Made by a program: the position numbers and the translations under genes. From assembly GCA_013407085.1 (NCBI GenBank), contig JACCGJ010020047.1:22124-86123 (forward strand): a stretch of DNA of 64,000 nt, in the 5' to 3' direction. Source of the stretch: Atriophallophorus winterbourni. Lineage: Eukaryota; Platyhelminthes; Trematoda; Plagiorchiida; Microphallidae. Positions 21,517 through 31,200 of this stretch are shown here, piece after piece. Position 1 is the stretch's first letter; each line of letters begins with the position of its first letter. A model generated the notes under the pieces. The model was not told the DNA's origin, ran no database searches, and saw nothing but the letters and a program-made list of their open reading frames with translations.

Positions 21517-21806
21517 AGCAATGTAGCTTTTACGGGATAGGTTTCCTAGCCCTAAGCCCAACCCTCCTTCTTTCTCAGACGGACTTAGGACCGCGCTTGA
21601 CGGATACATATATATATATATATATAATATATATTCTATCTTATATCTCTCTCTCTTCTCTCTTCTCCTCTCTCCTTCTCTCCTCTCTCTCTCTCTCCTT
21701 CTCATCTCTCATAAATGCTCTATATCTCTCCGTCAAGCCGTCCTATCCGTCTGAGAACGGGGGGTTGGGCTTAGGTCTAGCAAACCTCTCCAAAAGCCTA
21801 TTCCCA
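21517..21806. repeat. Palindrome with an AT/CT microsatellite core
   Basis: The arm at 21517-21602 ('cctaagcccaaccctcc', 'ctcagacgga', 'gcttgacgga') is the reverse complement, with mismatches, of 21729-21806 ('tccgtcaag', 'tccgtctgag', 'ggttgggcttagg'). The spacer is a (TA)n run at 21606-21632 followed by CT-rich sequence to about 21712. Confidence 0.8.
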
Positions 21807-21829
21807 AAGCTGCGAAACTTGAACATTCA

Positions 21830-21902
21830 CGCGATTTGTTATATACATCCATTGTCCGCATCGACCGAATGAGGTCAACACAACAATATATATATATATC
21901 GC
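21830..21902 (+). repeat. RTE 3' end with (AT)n tail
   Basis: 'gcatcgaccgaatgaggtca' matches 7860-7885 and, inverted, 63775-63795. An (AT)n run follows at 21886-21899, consistent with a plus-strand RTE 3' terminus. Confidence 0.6.
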
Positions 21903-21929
21903 CTCTCTATCTCTCTTCTATCTCCGGCC

Positions 21930-23886
21930 CCCTTCGCATACATTGGGGGCACCTATCAACTCCAGCCTCATTAAAGACCCTCTCCTGCTGTGCTTAGTCT
22001 AATGCCTTTGTTAAATATAACACAGCGGGATAATGGCAATACGCTGTTCAAGACACTTTTCTTGAAGTTGTCTCAGGGAGAAGATCAATTCAACAGTTGA
22101 TCTTTCCGTGCGGAAGCCACATTGAGATTCGGAGTAAATTCTATTAGCTAAATCTTGTAGCCGGATCTGTAAGACTTTAGCAAACAATTTGCCTACAACA
22201 TTCAGAATGGAGATTTCTCTGTAATTGTTGCAGTCGCCTCTATCTCCTTTATTCTTGAAAAGCGTGATGATCTTTGTGTGTCTCGCATCTCTTGTGGGAC
22301 ACACTCCCCCTGCCTGCACTGAAGAAGCAAATGGTGAAGCGGTCGTAATAATACTGCTCTACAGCATTTGATCAGCTCAGGTGGAATTCCGTCGTCACCA
22401 GGGGCCTTCCCATTCGCTAAGCGGTCGATTGCTCTATTGAGCTCATCAGGAGTAGGGGGAGTATCTATATATTCAATAGTCGACAACCGCTCGACATTTT
22501 CAAATACACGTGGTAAAACCGTACTGTCCCTAGAGTAGAGAGAGGAGAAGTGCTCTACCCATCTTCCCATCTGCTGAGTTTTGTCCACAATCGGGTCCCC
22601 AGATGCAGACATAATGGGAGCCGTTTTAAGTTTGTTTGGACCAATGGCTCTCTTGATCCCATCATACATGTAGTGGAAGTTTCCAGTATCCGCAGCTTTT
22701 TGGATATTAGGGCTGATTTCAGTCCAGTAGTCATTTGCACATCGCCTTGCAGTCTGCTATACCTTATTTCTAGCTGCTCTTAGAGTCGTAAGTTTTCATC
22801 TCTTGGCATACCTTTGATCCTCTAGAATGCTGACCGTTTCTCATCCAGCACAACAGTCATCTCAGAAGCTTTTGCTTCGAACCAGTCGCTCGTTCGAGCA
22901 TTCTTCGGACCGAACATGGGAAGTGCGACTCGACATATGCAGTTTTTTTTATCGATTACCAGTTTTCTGAAGCCGATTCTAGTGGAGGTGTCTTGCTGAA
23001 CTCGGCTGTGAAGGCTTTTGCAAATCGCGCAGCTAGATTAGGTTCGCACATGTGGGTGACGTCAATCCTAGGCTTACCAGACAATTTGGTGCGGTGAAAT
23101 ATCGTGTCCAAAAGCTGAAGTTTTGCACAGACTAATGAATGATCAGTGTCACAGTCTGAGCTTTGATATGATCTGGTGAGAATTACGCTTCCTATATTAG
23201 TGTGCCAAACAAGAATAAGATGATGCTGGTGCCAGTGCTTAGAGCGAAGAGTTTCCAAGACACCTTAGGCTGTGGTTTTGTTTGGAAGAAAGTGTTACTG
23301 ACACAAAGACTGAACTGTGTGCATAATTTTAAAAGGCCTTGTCCATTTTCATTGGTTTTACCTACACCGAACCTCCCGAGACAGTTTTGCTAAGATTTGT
23401 AATCCGCACTAACTATAGCATTGAAATGATCCAATACCACTACACAGTTTCTTTCTGGCAAGTTTTTCAGGACTCTTGCGAGGTTGTGATAAAGAGCGTC
23501 TTTTTCGGCAGTCGTCGCAGATAGCGTCGGTGCACAAACGTAATGGTACCAGTAATGCACCTCAGATTTAGAGTCCAAATCCGTTCGCTCCCGCTGCTGC
23601 TCGGTTCTGTTGCTTTTAGAAAGTCGTTCCGAACGGCAAACCCAACTCCATGCAGTCGAAGCTCATCAGAACCCTTTCCTTTCCAAAAGAATGTGTAATC
23701 TCTTTCTGTTAGCTTACCAATGTCTGGTAATCGCGTCTCTTGCATGGCAACCACGTCGACATCCAGTCTCTTTAACACATTGTTAACCACACCAGATTTT
23801 CTTACGCCTCTGATATTCGAGACGTCGTCATGAAATCCAGGAAGCAAGGACTGGACGTTCCAGGTTTCCAGTTTCAGAAATGACAT
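21930..23886 (-). pseudogene. RTE-like LINE 2, 3'-truncated
   Basis: It starts with MSFLKLETWNVQSLLPG at 23886. The endonuclease has DVVAMQETRLPD and LHGVGFAVRNDFL; the GDFN motif has decayed (VVLDHFNAIVSAD). SSDCDTDHSLVCAKL at about 23160 is the SDH region. The RT linker reads MGRWVEHFSSLYS. The finger motif is LANGKAPGDDGIPPELIK near 22420, followed by IITLFKNKGDRGDCNNYR and GFRTERSTVELIFSLRQL. Sequence ends at about 21930 soon after a degenerate LTKALD motif, so the catalytic YADD half is missing. Family: RTE, different from element 1. Confidence 0.8.
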
Positions 23887-24178
23887 TTGTTTTTTAGTAG
23901 TTTGTTTCGCTGGTGCGGAAAAAACAGTCTGCTTGTCGGAACAGCTAGGCTGATCCGTTTGGACAACGATGCCGTCGCAGAAGTTGGCAGGGCGAAGTTG
24001 TATAAAACATCGGACTGCCTAACGTGACTCCGGCTCCGGATTTTTCCTCGAGGTTGACTCCTGAAGCCTTTTCCATGATTGGATGTAGCCACAAGGCAGT
24101 GGAGGTTTAAGATAAGGGCTTTCCTTTTCCCGGATTTTTTGTAACCTTGATCTAAATATATAATTGTATTGTAAAATT
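23887..24178 (-). repeat. 5' UTR of RTE-like element 2
   Basis: This non-coding stretch precedes the first ATG of element 2 and matches window positions 1-340 and 40620-41010 in the same orientation. That defines a shared 5' leader of the family. Confidence 0.6.
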
Positions 24179-24462
24179 GCGCGAACGTGTTTACAAATAA
24201 AGACATGCTAACAACGCCATCATATCAAGCACAACACTAGGAGGCTGCAGAGTTGAAATACGAGGAAAAGTTTCCAAAAGTCGAAAAGCTCAAAGCTTAT
24301 ATATACCGTTCACAGTGTGAACATACACTATTCATACATATAGCGCACCGGAATATAAGGCTCACTGCCGATTTTTCGTAAAAATTAGTGTTTTTATGTG
24401 CGCCTCATAGACCGAAAAATACGGCGTTGTTAGCATGTCTTTATTTATAAACTCGTTCGCGC
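24179..24462. repeat. 40-bp inverted repeat around a 204-bp loop
   Basis: 24179-24218 ('gcgcgaacgtgtttacaaat' onward) is the reverse complement, with two or three mismatches, of 24423-24462. The loop contains a MITE-like segment. The structure abuts RTE element 2 on the left and a CR1 tail on the right. Confidence 0.8.
24343..24424. mobile_element. MITE-like segment with imperfect inverted ends
   Basis: 'gcgcaccggaatataaggct' at the left and 'gtgcgcctcatagaccgaaa' at the right are imperfect inverted repeats around 'gatttttcgtaaaaatt'. The wording resembles, from memory, a short repeat spread through many animal genomes (gcgcaccgg ... taaggcgcac ... ccgaaaaatacgg). I cannot name its superfamily. 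Confidence 0.45.
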
Positions 24463-24482
24463 GTGTATGTATGTATGTATGT
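24463..24482 (-). repeat. (GTAT)n tail
   Basis: About four GTAT units at the 3' end of the minus-strand CR1 fragment that follows. Confidence 0.65.
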
Positions 24483-25215
24483 ACTCCAGCTTACAATTGA
24501 ACCCGAAGAAATCACTAAATTCAAGAGAGCCTAATTCCTTGAAAAATTTAAATGTTTCTATAAGATTGCTCCTGTGCTGCCTCCTTCTAAGCGAGAAAAG
24601 ACCAAATGTTAAGGGTAGATTTTCATAGTTAGTGCATGCTAGCCCTTTGACTGAGCGAGTGGCCAGCTTCTATACCTTTTAGGTGCACTATATCCTTCTG
24701 ATAAGATGGCCTCCCTGCCTGAATAGAGTATTCTAGATGTGGCCTTAGTATGGAGTTGAAGAGAGTGTAACTACACATAGGCTTTTCTGATTGTGAGGAT
24801 TCAAGTCCGTCGAAATTTGTCTCTATCCCCTTTGACCCACAGCAGCACATTGAATGGACTACTTAAAGTTTGTGTGGACCATAATACCTAAGTCCTTAGT
24901 AGAGTTTACCCCACGGAATAGCATGTGGGTTGAGGGCGTAGTGAGATAATGTTACCTGCCTGAGAAGAGAGGAAGTAAAACTTCTCTAGCTTAAAGAGGA
25001 GGTCCCACTTATGCACGCATTTTGTCACAACTTCAACGTCATATATCAGATCAAAGCCGTACGACCTACCGACAATTTTTATGTTATCAACAAGCATAAA
25101 ACTGGGTGAGCGTAGTTGGTTGGCTAGATCATCAATAAAGATGATGACAAGTAACGGCCCCAAGACTGGGCTCTTGGGGATCCCAGGTAATGTACTTTCA
25201 AAATTATGGAGTTTA
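24483..25215 (-). pseudogene. CR1-like LINE 3' fragment
   Basis: GIPRSPVLGPLLVIIFIDDL at 25190-25130 is the NDL region. LVDNIKIVGR stands where FADDIKIW is expected. The C-terminal motif LFNSILRPHLEYSIQAG lies near 24740. It is 5'-truncated at about 25215 and broken by stops. Confidence 0.75.
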
Positions 25216-25615
25216 ATCCATCAATATAGATATAAGGTATACTATGTGAACTGAAAATTGATATTGATTCCACTGTGCTACTCACGATTCTAAACAGAGG
25301 CCGGGAAAAAGTAAATCAAATGCCAATTTTTGATTCATATATTCCACTTTATAACTTCCCCAACTTTTTATTTCAAGCTCACCATATATTCTCAAATACT
25401 CTATTGTAATCTTGTATTATTGCGAGGAAATTGGGTTTTAATTCATTAGTCAACATTAGCTTTCAGTGCGGTAATTTCAACGTTGAATTAATATTTCTTG
25501 CTGTGACAAATTTATCGAAGGCCATCAATTATATACCTATAGCATTTTTCTTTAAAATTTTTAAAATATTCAATTTTCACACTTGTTACTTTTGTTTCTA
25601 GCTCTGGATATTTAA
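25216..25615. other. AT-rich stretch, no gene recognised
   Basis: It lies between two oppositely oriented CR1 fragments. No open frame or repeat is recognised. Confidence 0.4.
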
Positions 25616-25622
25616 TTGTAGC

Positions 25623-26965
25623 AACATGTGGAAAGCTATTCTACTATTCTGCTTTTAGCCAGAGAGAAATACTGGACTAAAGCTGCTGATGAAGGTCAGG
25701 ATGTGGACGTCATTTACTTAGATTTCTCCAAGGCATTTGACCGGGTTAACCATGCGATATTTCCTAACAAACTGCAAGCACGAGGTATTCCACTCATATT
25801 GCTGTCCTGAGTAGCTGCATTCCTACGTTCGCGAAACCTTCGGGTACGTGTTAGACAGATCCTTTCAGAGCCATTCCCAATTAAGTGTGGAGTACCTCAG
25901 GTGTCCGTTCTTGGTCTATGTCTATTTTCAATATCAACTACATTGGAGGGTACGTCGAATAACCATTTCTCCTGATATCAAGATTTGGCGGGTCATCTAT
26001 TCATCCAGCCATACAAGGAAACTTCACTCCGACCTGGATTTTCTACACGCATGGTCTACGATCAACTGCTTACCATTCAACACGGACAAATGCCATGCAT
26101 TACGAATTCGTCTTCCTGACGACCCTGGCTATAATCTGGGTGGCAAGATGCTCGCTGTCAATGCATGGAAAAGATCTCGGAGTGATTGTACAAAATGACT
26201 AAGGCTGTTATGCCCAATGTAGTAGAGCTTCAACCGTGGAAAATAGAAACGTCAGGCTTTCGAAGCTTGCGTTCGGAACAATCGATCTACGTCTCTTTCC
26301 GTTTCTTCAGGCGTACATCAGACAACACTTGAAGTATGCTTTCTCCGTTTGGAACCCATGGTTGAAACGTAACCAGCACGCCCTAGAACAGCCGCAGTGA
26401 CGTTCTACAGAGCTTGTCAAGGGGCTGAGCTTCGTCAGCTACGAGGAACGTCTTACAACTTACAAATGTTCTCTATAAACTGTCGTCGTATGCGAGACAT
26501 CTGATCCTTGCGTATCGGATATTGACGTAAGAAACTCACCCATGTAGGGGTATGCTGAAATTGGCCCCATACTTAGGAAATCGTGGTCATCACCTGAAGT
26601 TGGCACATTTGCACAGTAGATTGGACTGCCACAGACACTCCTTTGCCGTCAGGAGTTTTCGTTATTGGAACGCATTACCTCTTTTGGCTATTTCTGCACC
26701 ATCACTAAATATTTTTAAAGAACGCCTTCTCCTCCATTTTTTATCACACGAAACACAATTCATGATTATGCTTTTTTTAAAATTATAGTCTTTGTGATAC
26801 TGCACCATATCTTTCCCTCTTTCCACAGCGTTTTCCATCCCAACTAATGTGGAGCACGTTTCCCTTCGACCACTTTGCTGAACTGCTGAAACATATTCAG
26901 ACCAAATGTGTTAACTATTCCATTGAGCTTGTAGCTTTTCTCTCACAATAAACCATTGATTATTG
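25623..26965 (+). pseudogene. CR1-like LINE RT to 3' end fragment
   Basis: It begins just before RT motif A, VDVIYLDFSKAFDRVNHA (25700-25755). It continues with frames for FPIKCGVPQ, PDIKIWRVI, CLPFNTDKCHALR, FLQAYIRQHLKYAF and SFAVRSFRYWNALP to 26788. A non-coding tail with 'aataaaccattgattattg' ends near 26965. Stops and frameshifts are frequent. Confidence 0.8.
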
Positions 26966-27059
26966 ACTACTTGCTCAGGCTGTCAGTGTTTTGTTATGTT
27001 CAAGTGATGACAGTAAGATTAGGCTCAGTGGATGACTGATCAACTGATTTGCTGTGCCA

Positions 27060-28010
27060 ATTTGATTAGCAGTGGTTGCCAAGTATAATCATCCGCACGG
27101 ATGTCTAATCGCGCAGTACTTCTGTGTTGCACAGGCATATCCGTGCTGTACTGATTTTTTGCCGCTACTAAGCTCTATATGGAAAAACATGGATTCCTAT
27201 CACTGTTTTCTCTTACATCAATCTAGGCCCCGGCTACCTGACAGTGTCTTCAACCACGTTGACTCTATGATTTTACGGCACTTTACCTGGATCACGCTTG
27301 TGTTTCCATACATACATAACTTTGTTTACTACTTTTTAACTATTTCAAAGACCTCTATTCTCTATTTCTTTTCTCATATCTGTCTAGGCTTGGGCAACCT
27401 GACAGTATCTTAGCCTGGATCAGGCTTGTGCTTTTATACCATACCATATACCATTTCAAAGATCACTGAACCTAATATTACGCTCCGTACCCCATTACGA
27501 CAAACAGTCTGAAGCTGAATGTTTAAACATTATCACATTATATCTGTTTGTGAACGGGCAACCTGACAATGTATCAGCCCAAGTGCAGTCTAACACTGAC
27601 GCTTTACCCAGGCACGGATTTGCAATCAGGCAGTTATCTCTGCTTTGCAACTAACAATGCTCAATCGAATTGCCATTGGTAGTGACTTGCATGCGGAATA
27701 GCGCCAGAATCCCACTGTCATTCCTATTTTCATTTTCATATCTGTCTCTGCTAAATTGATTGGCCAACGGTAGTGAGCTGCATGCTGAAACACGCTGGAG
27801 TCTCACTACTATTTCTATTTCCTTACTCATATTTGTCTAGGCCTGGGCAACCTGACAGTATCTTAGCCCACGTACAGTCTCTGACTGTGCGGCACTGCTT
27901 GGATCAGGCTTGTGCTTTCATACCGTACCATACCTGCCTGGAAAAATTGACAGTATCACAACCCACATGCATTCTGTTACTGTACGACACTGCATGGATC
28001 AAGTTTGTAA
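27060..28010 (-). repeat. Cluster of family S short repeats
   Basis: Copies or pieces occur at about 27095-27315 (diverged), 27362-27440, 27540-27745 (very diverged) and 27745-27930 (close to consensus, with 'gcctgggcaacctgacagta'). A degenerate piece follows to about 28010. All are in one orientation. The cluster fills the 1.2 kb before GMPPA. Confidence 0.75.
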
Positions 28011-28212
28011 TTTCAAATTTGCCATACTTGCCTATGTCAAAGTTTTAATATATTTTTAATTTACCTTCGACTAATCGAAATAGATGAGACTAATATTTCT
28101 TATTTTTAAAATCCTATATAAATGTTTTGGTTTTTTCGTTTGATACCGCAATACCCCCTTCGAATTTAATTTTCTTTCAGCAATTTTAACCTCCCTTAAT
28201 CTATTGATTAGT

Positions 28213-28294
28213 ATGCCTTCAATGACAATGCTTGAAAACGGTGTTTCTGAAAAAAAGATTAAAGCAATCATTCTTGTTGGTGGACCGTGTAAAG
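28213..28294 (+). CDS. GMPPA: GMPPA exon 1
   Basis: 27 codons plus one base, ending [12 protein letters not shown]. Intron 1 is 29 nt (28295-28323), gtttgt to tcccag. It splits the nucleotide-binding loop GGPCKG-TR. Confidence 0.92.
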
Positions 28295-31200
28295 GTTTGT
28301 CTTCTGATATCTTACTTTCCCAGGCACACGTTTTCGCCCACTTTCGTTAGAATTACCTAAGCCTCTTTTTCCCATTGGTGGGTTTCCAGTCGTTTATCAT
28401 CATATTGAAAAATTTTCGAAGGTATCAATAAATTTTTCCCAATATAATGTATTAATCGCAGGTCCCCGGCATGCAAGAAATCATTCTTTTGGGATTTTAT
28501 CAACCGTCGGACGCCTTGAATCAACTTATTTCAAGTACACAGCGAGAGTTTAAAGTCCCTGTACGGTAAGCTTGCATTGCTGCCAGATTAATTTCTGTCT
28601 CACATTGATTTTTGTCTTATTCCAACTTTGCCTCGATGCACGCGGAAACCCGCGGGAGTCTCACTGTCATTTTTTATATTTCTATTTTCATTTTTCATAT
28701 CTCTATAGGCCTGGGGAACATAACAGTATCTTAATTCATGTGCTGTTTATGAGTGTGTAGCATTTTGCCTGAACCAGACTTGCAGTTTCCGACTGAATTT
28801 CTGAATTAATTTGGCGGTTCTTGTCTTGCGTATACATTTCATGTTTTCCTCCCACTGAAATTCACAATAAGGTATCTGATTTTGTGACATGGAAATGACT
28901 AGTTCTAAGTTGTTCCTTGATTTAGTAAAGCAGTTATTATCATTATGGCTATTCATGTTGTGACCCGCTAAACTCGATTCTTTTTATAGGTGAAAACATT
29001 ACCCCTTATAAATACACATTTAACTTTGGTTCATGCAGCTATTTACAAGAATTCACCTCATTGGGAACAGCGGGAGGCATCTATCAGTTTCGAGACCAGC
29101 TTCTTTCAGGCTCTCCTGATTTACTATTCGTAATGAATGGGGACATATGTTGCGATTTACCACTTCAAGAGATGTTGGAGTTTCACCGAGGACTTGGACC
29201 AGGAGATCGATTTGTCATCATGGCAACTGAGGTTAGTTATGCGTTAGTGTTCCTGGTTTTACTCACTAAAATGCCAGCATGCACTTTTTTTAAATATTTT
29301 TGGTGATTTTGTTTCGCACTAGACATTACCTCCCGAGGTTGTCCTCTTAGGACCCGATATAAGTAACGTTTTAAACTGTTTGTTTCTGAGTAATTTCTCG
29401 TTTTCTCGAACCTTAAAGTAAAGCAATGTAGTTCTAGTCACTGATTGTTAAGTTCTGTCAGTTGATAGACGGATTTTTCCACAATGTTTAGTCATTAGAT
29501 GTGCCCAACTTTACTAGTCGTCGTGAATTAATAAGCGTTTCCCAATTATGCTCACTCGGTTACGCGGATATGCATTCGCGCAGTACTTCTGGGCTGCTGT
29601 AGTTTAAGCTTGCTTCTGTTTTTGGAAATTGCGCTACATTTTATATATTCCATTCCATTCCTAGACTTATCTGTATTTCTGCCTCATTTAAAAACATGTC
29701 TGCATGTTAGGCATTCACTCGTCCTATTCTTTCAGCTCAAATAAGTGCTAAACTCGAGTCCAGAGCTTTCATTATGGACCGTCGTGATCAACTTTGTGAA
29801 TAGTTCGATGGGTTTGGCATGGATGATTAATCACAAATATAAACAACATATTCTCCAAATATCGCTTAAACTACCAAGGTATTTGAATATATTTGAGACC
29901 GATAGGAAATCTATATTCATGAAAAGGAAGTTTACGATGCACCGGTTAGAGCAGAATTTTTGGCAACGTTTCGCTTCTGACACAGAAACCTCGTCAGACC
30001 AAGGGTGTCAGTACGAATTGAGTTCAGGTAAAAGCAATTTAAGCCTGAACACCATTAACACTAATGTAGCTGGTATGGTGTAGAGAGAAGCCGGAAATCA
30101 TTGCGTCAGGTTATTTCAGGTCAACGAGTAGCAACTCGCGCATATCTTGTCGATTGTTACATTTCAGTCCAACAATAACCACGTAACCCCCCCGCGTAAC
30201 CCGCAGAGCTCTTGTAACCGACATTGACCAATCAATTGGGCTGAAGTTGTCCATCTTTTCATAATTTGAAAGATGTCGCTCGAACCGTTCGAATGCAATC
30301 AATCCGAACCCCGAAATATGACGAGTTCGCAATTGTCGTCGCCGATCTTTTCGGCGCTTCTTGCTCGTGTGTTTCGTCGGAGGGTAGCGTTCTGCATATA
30401 ATTGGAAAGCTCGTGATTAGCGCTCATCGCTAAGGCACTTCGCACCTTCACACGAACACCCTTGGTCTGATGAAGCTTCTGTGTCAGAAGCGAAACGTTA
30501 CCGAAAATCTACTCGAACAAATTCATTGCAAATTTAGTAAACTAGTATTACCGTGGAATTGTACAGATACCACCGTTGCTACTCTATATTTATCTTAAAA
30601 TCTCGTTGGTTACATTCCACGCAGGCAACGCGCCAGCAATCTCTGAAATTCGGCTGTATTGTGGAGAACCCGGACACACACGAAGTGAGTCGATTTGCCT
30701 TCCGTGATTTCTTTTCAGCAACGAATTCACCGCCCCGTTTGAGCTGCTGCGAATCAAATATCAATCACCGTGTATTGTTTTATATTCAAAAATCACCGCA
30801 CATTTTCATTAGTTATGATTCGTTGTTCAAAACCCTCTTCCTTTCCGGACGTGCCTCAGTAGTTCCGGCTCCAATCTACCACCACCATCATATCTTATAT
30901 CACTTCCAAATATTTCGAATTTCGCTTACTGAAATTCTCGATTATTCTATTGTTTAGATCCCCGTGCATATTCACCGACACATACCTTATGATCTGTTCT
31001 GATACAATACCCCTTCACTACCTGACTCCTAACTTGTGATTTTATACATTCTGACAACCTATCATGTGCTCAAACAGTCGAAAATTTCTCTACAAGGATC
31101 CGCACCTTGTGTACTGCCCGATTGATAAACAGTTTGTCTGTCGCTTTGTGTTCTTTGCACGGCACTCAACTGTGGCACAGTTTGAAGCAGACATTTTCTA

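Noticed and set aside
21478..21705. Arg/Glu-rich 75-codon frame
   Set aside because: It is produced by the CT/AT microsatellite and palindrome arm.
27095..28010. tRNA genes or tRNA-derived heads in the S repeats
   Set aside because: I found no GGTTCGANTCC-type B box and no cloverleaf; the repeats remain unclassified.
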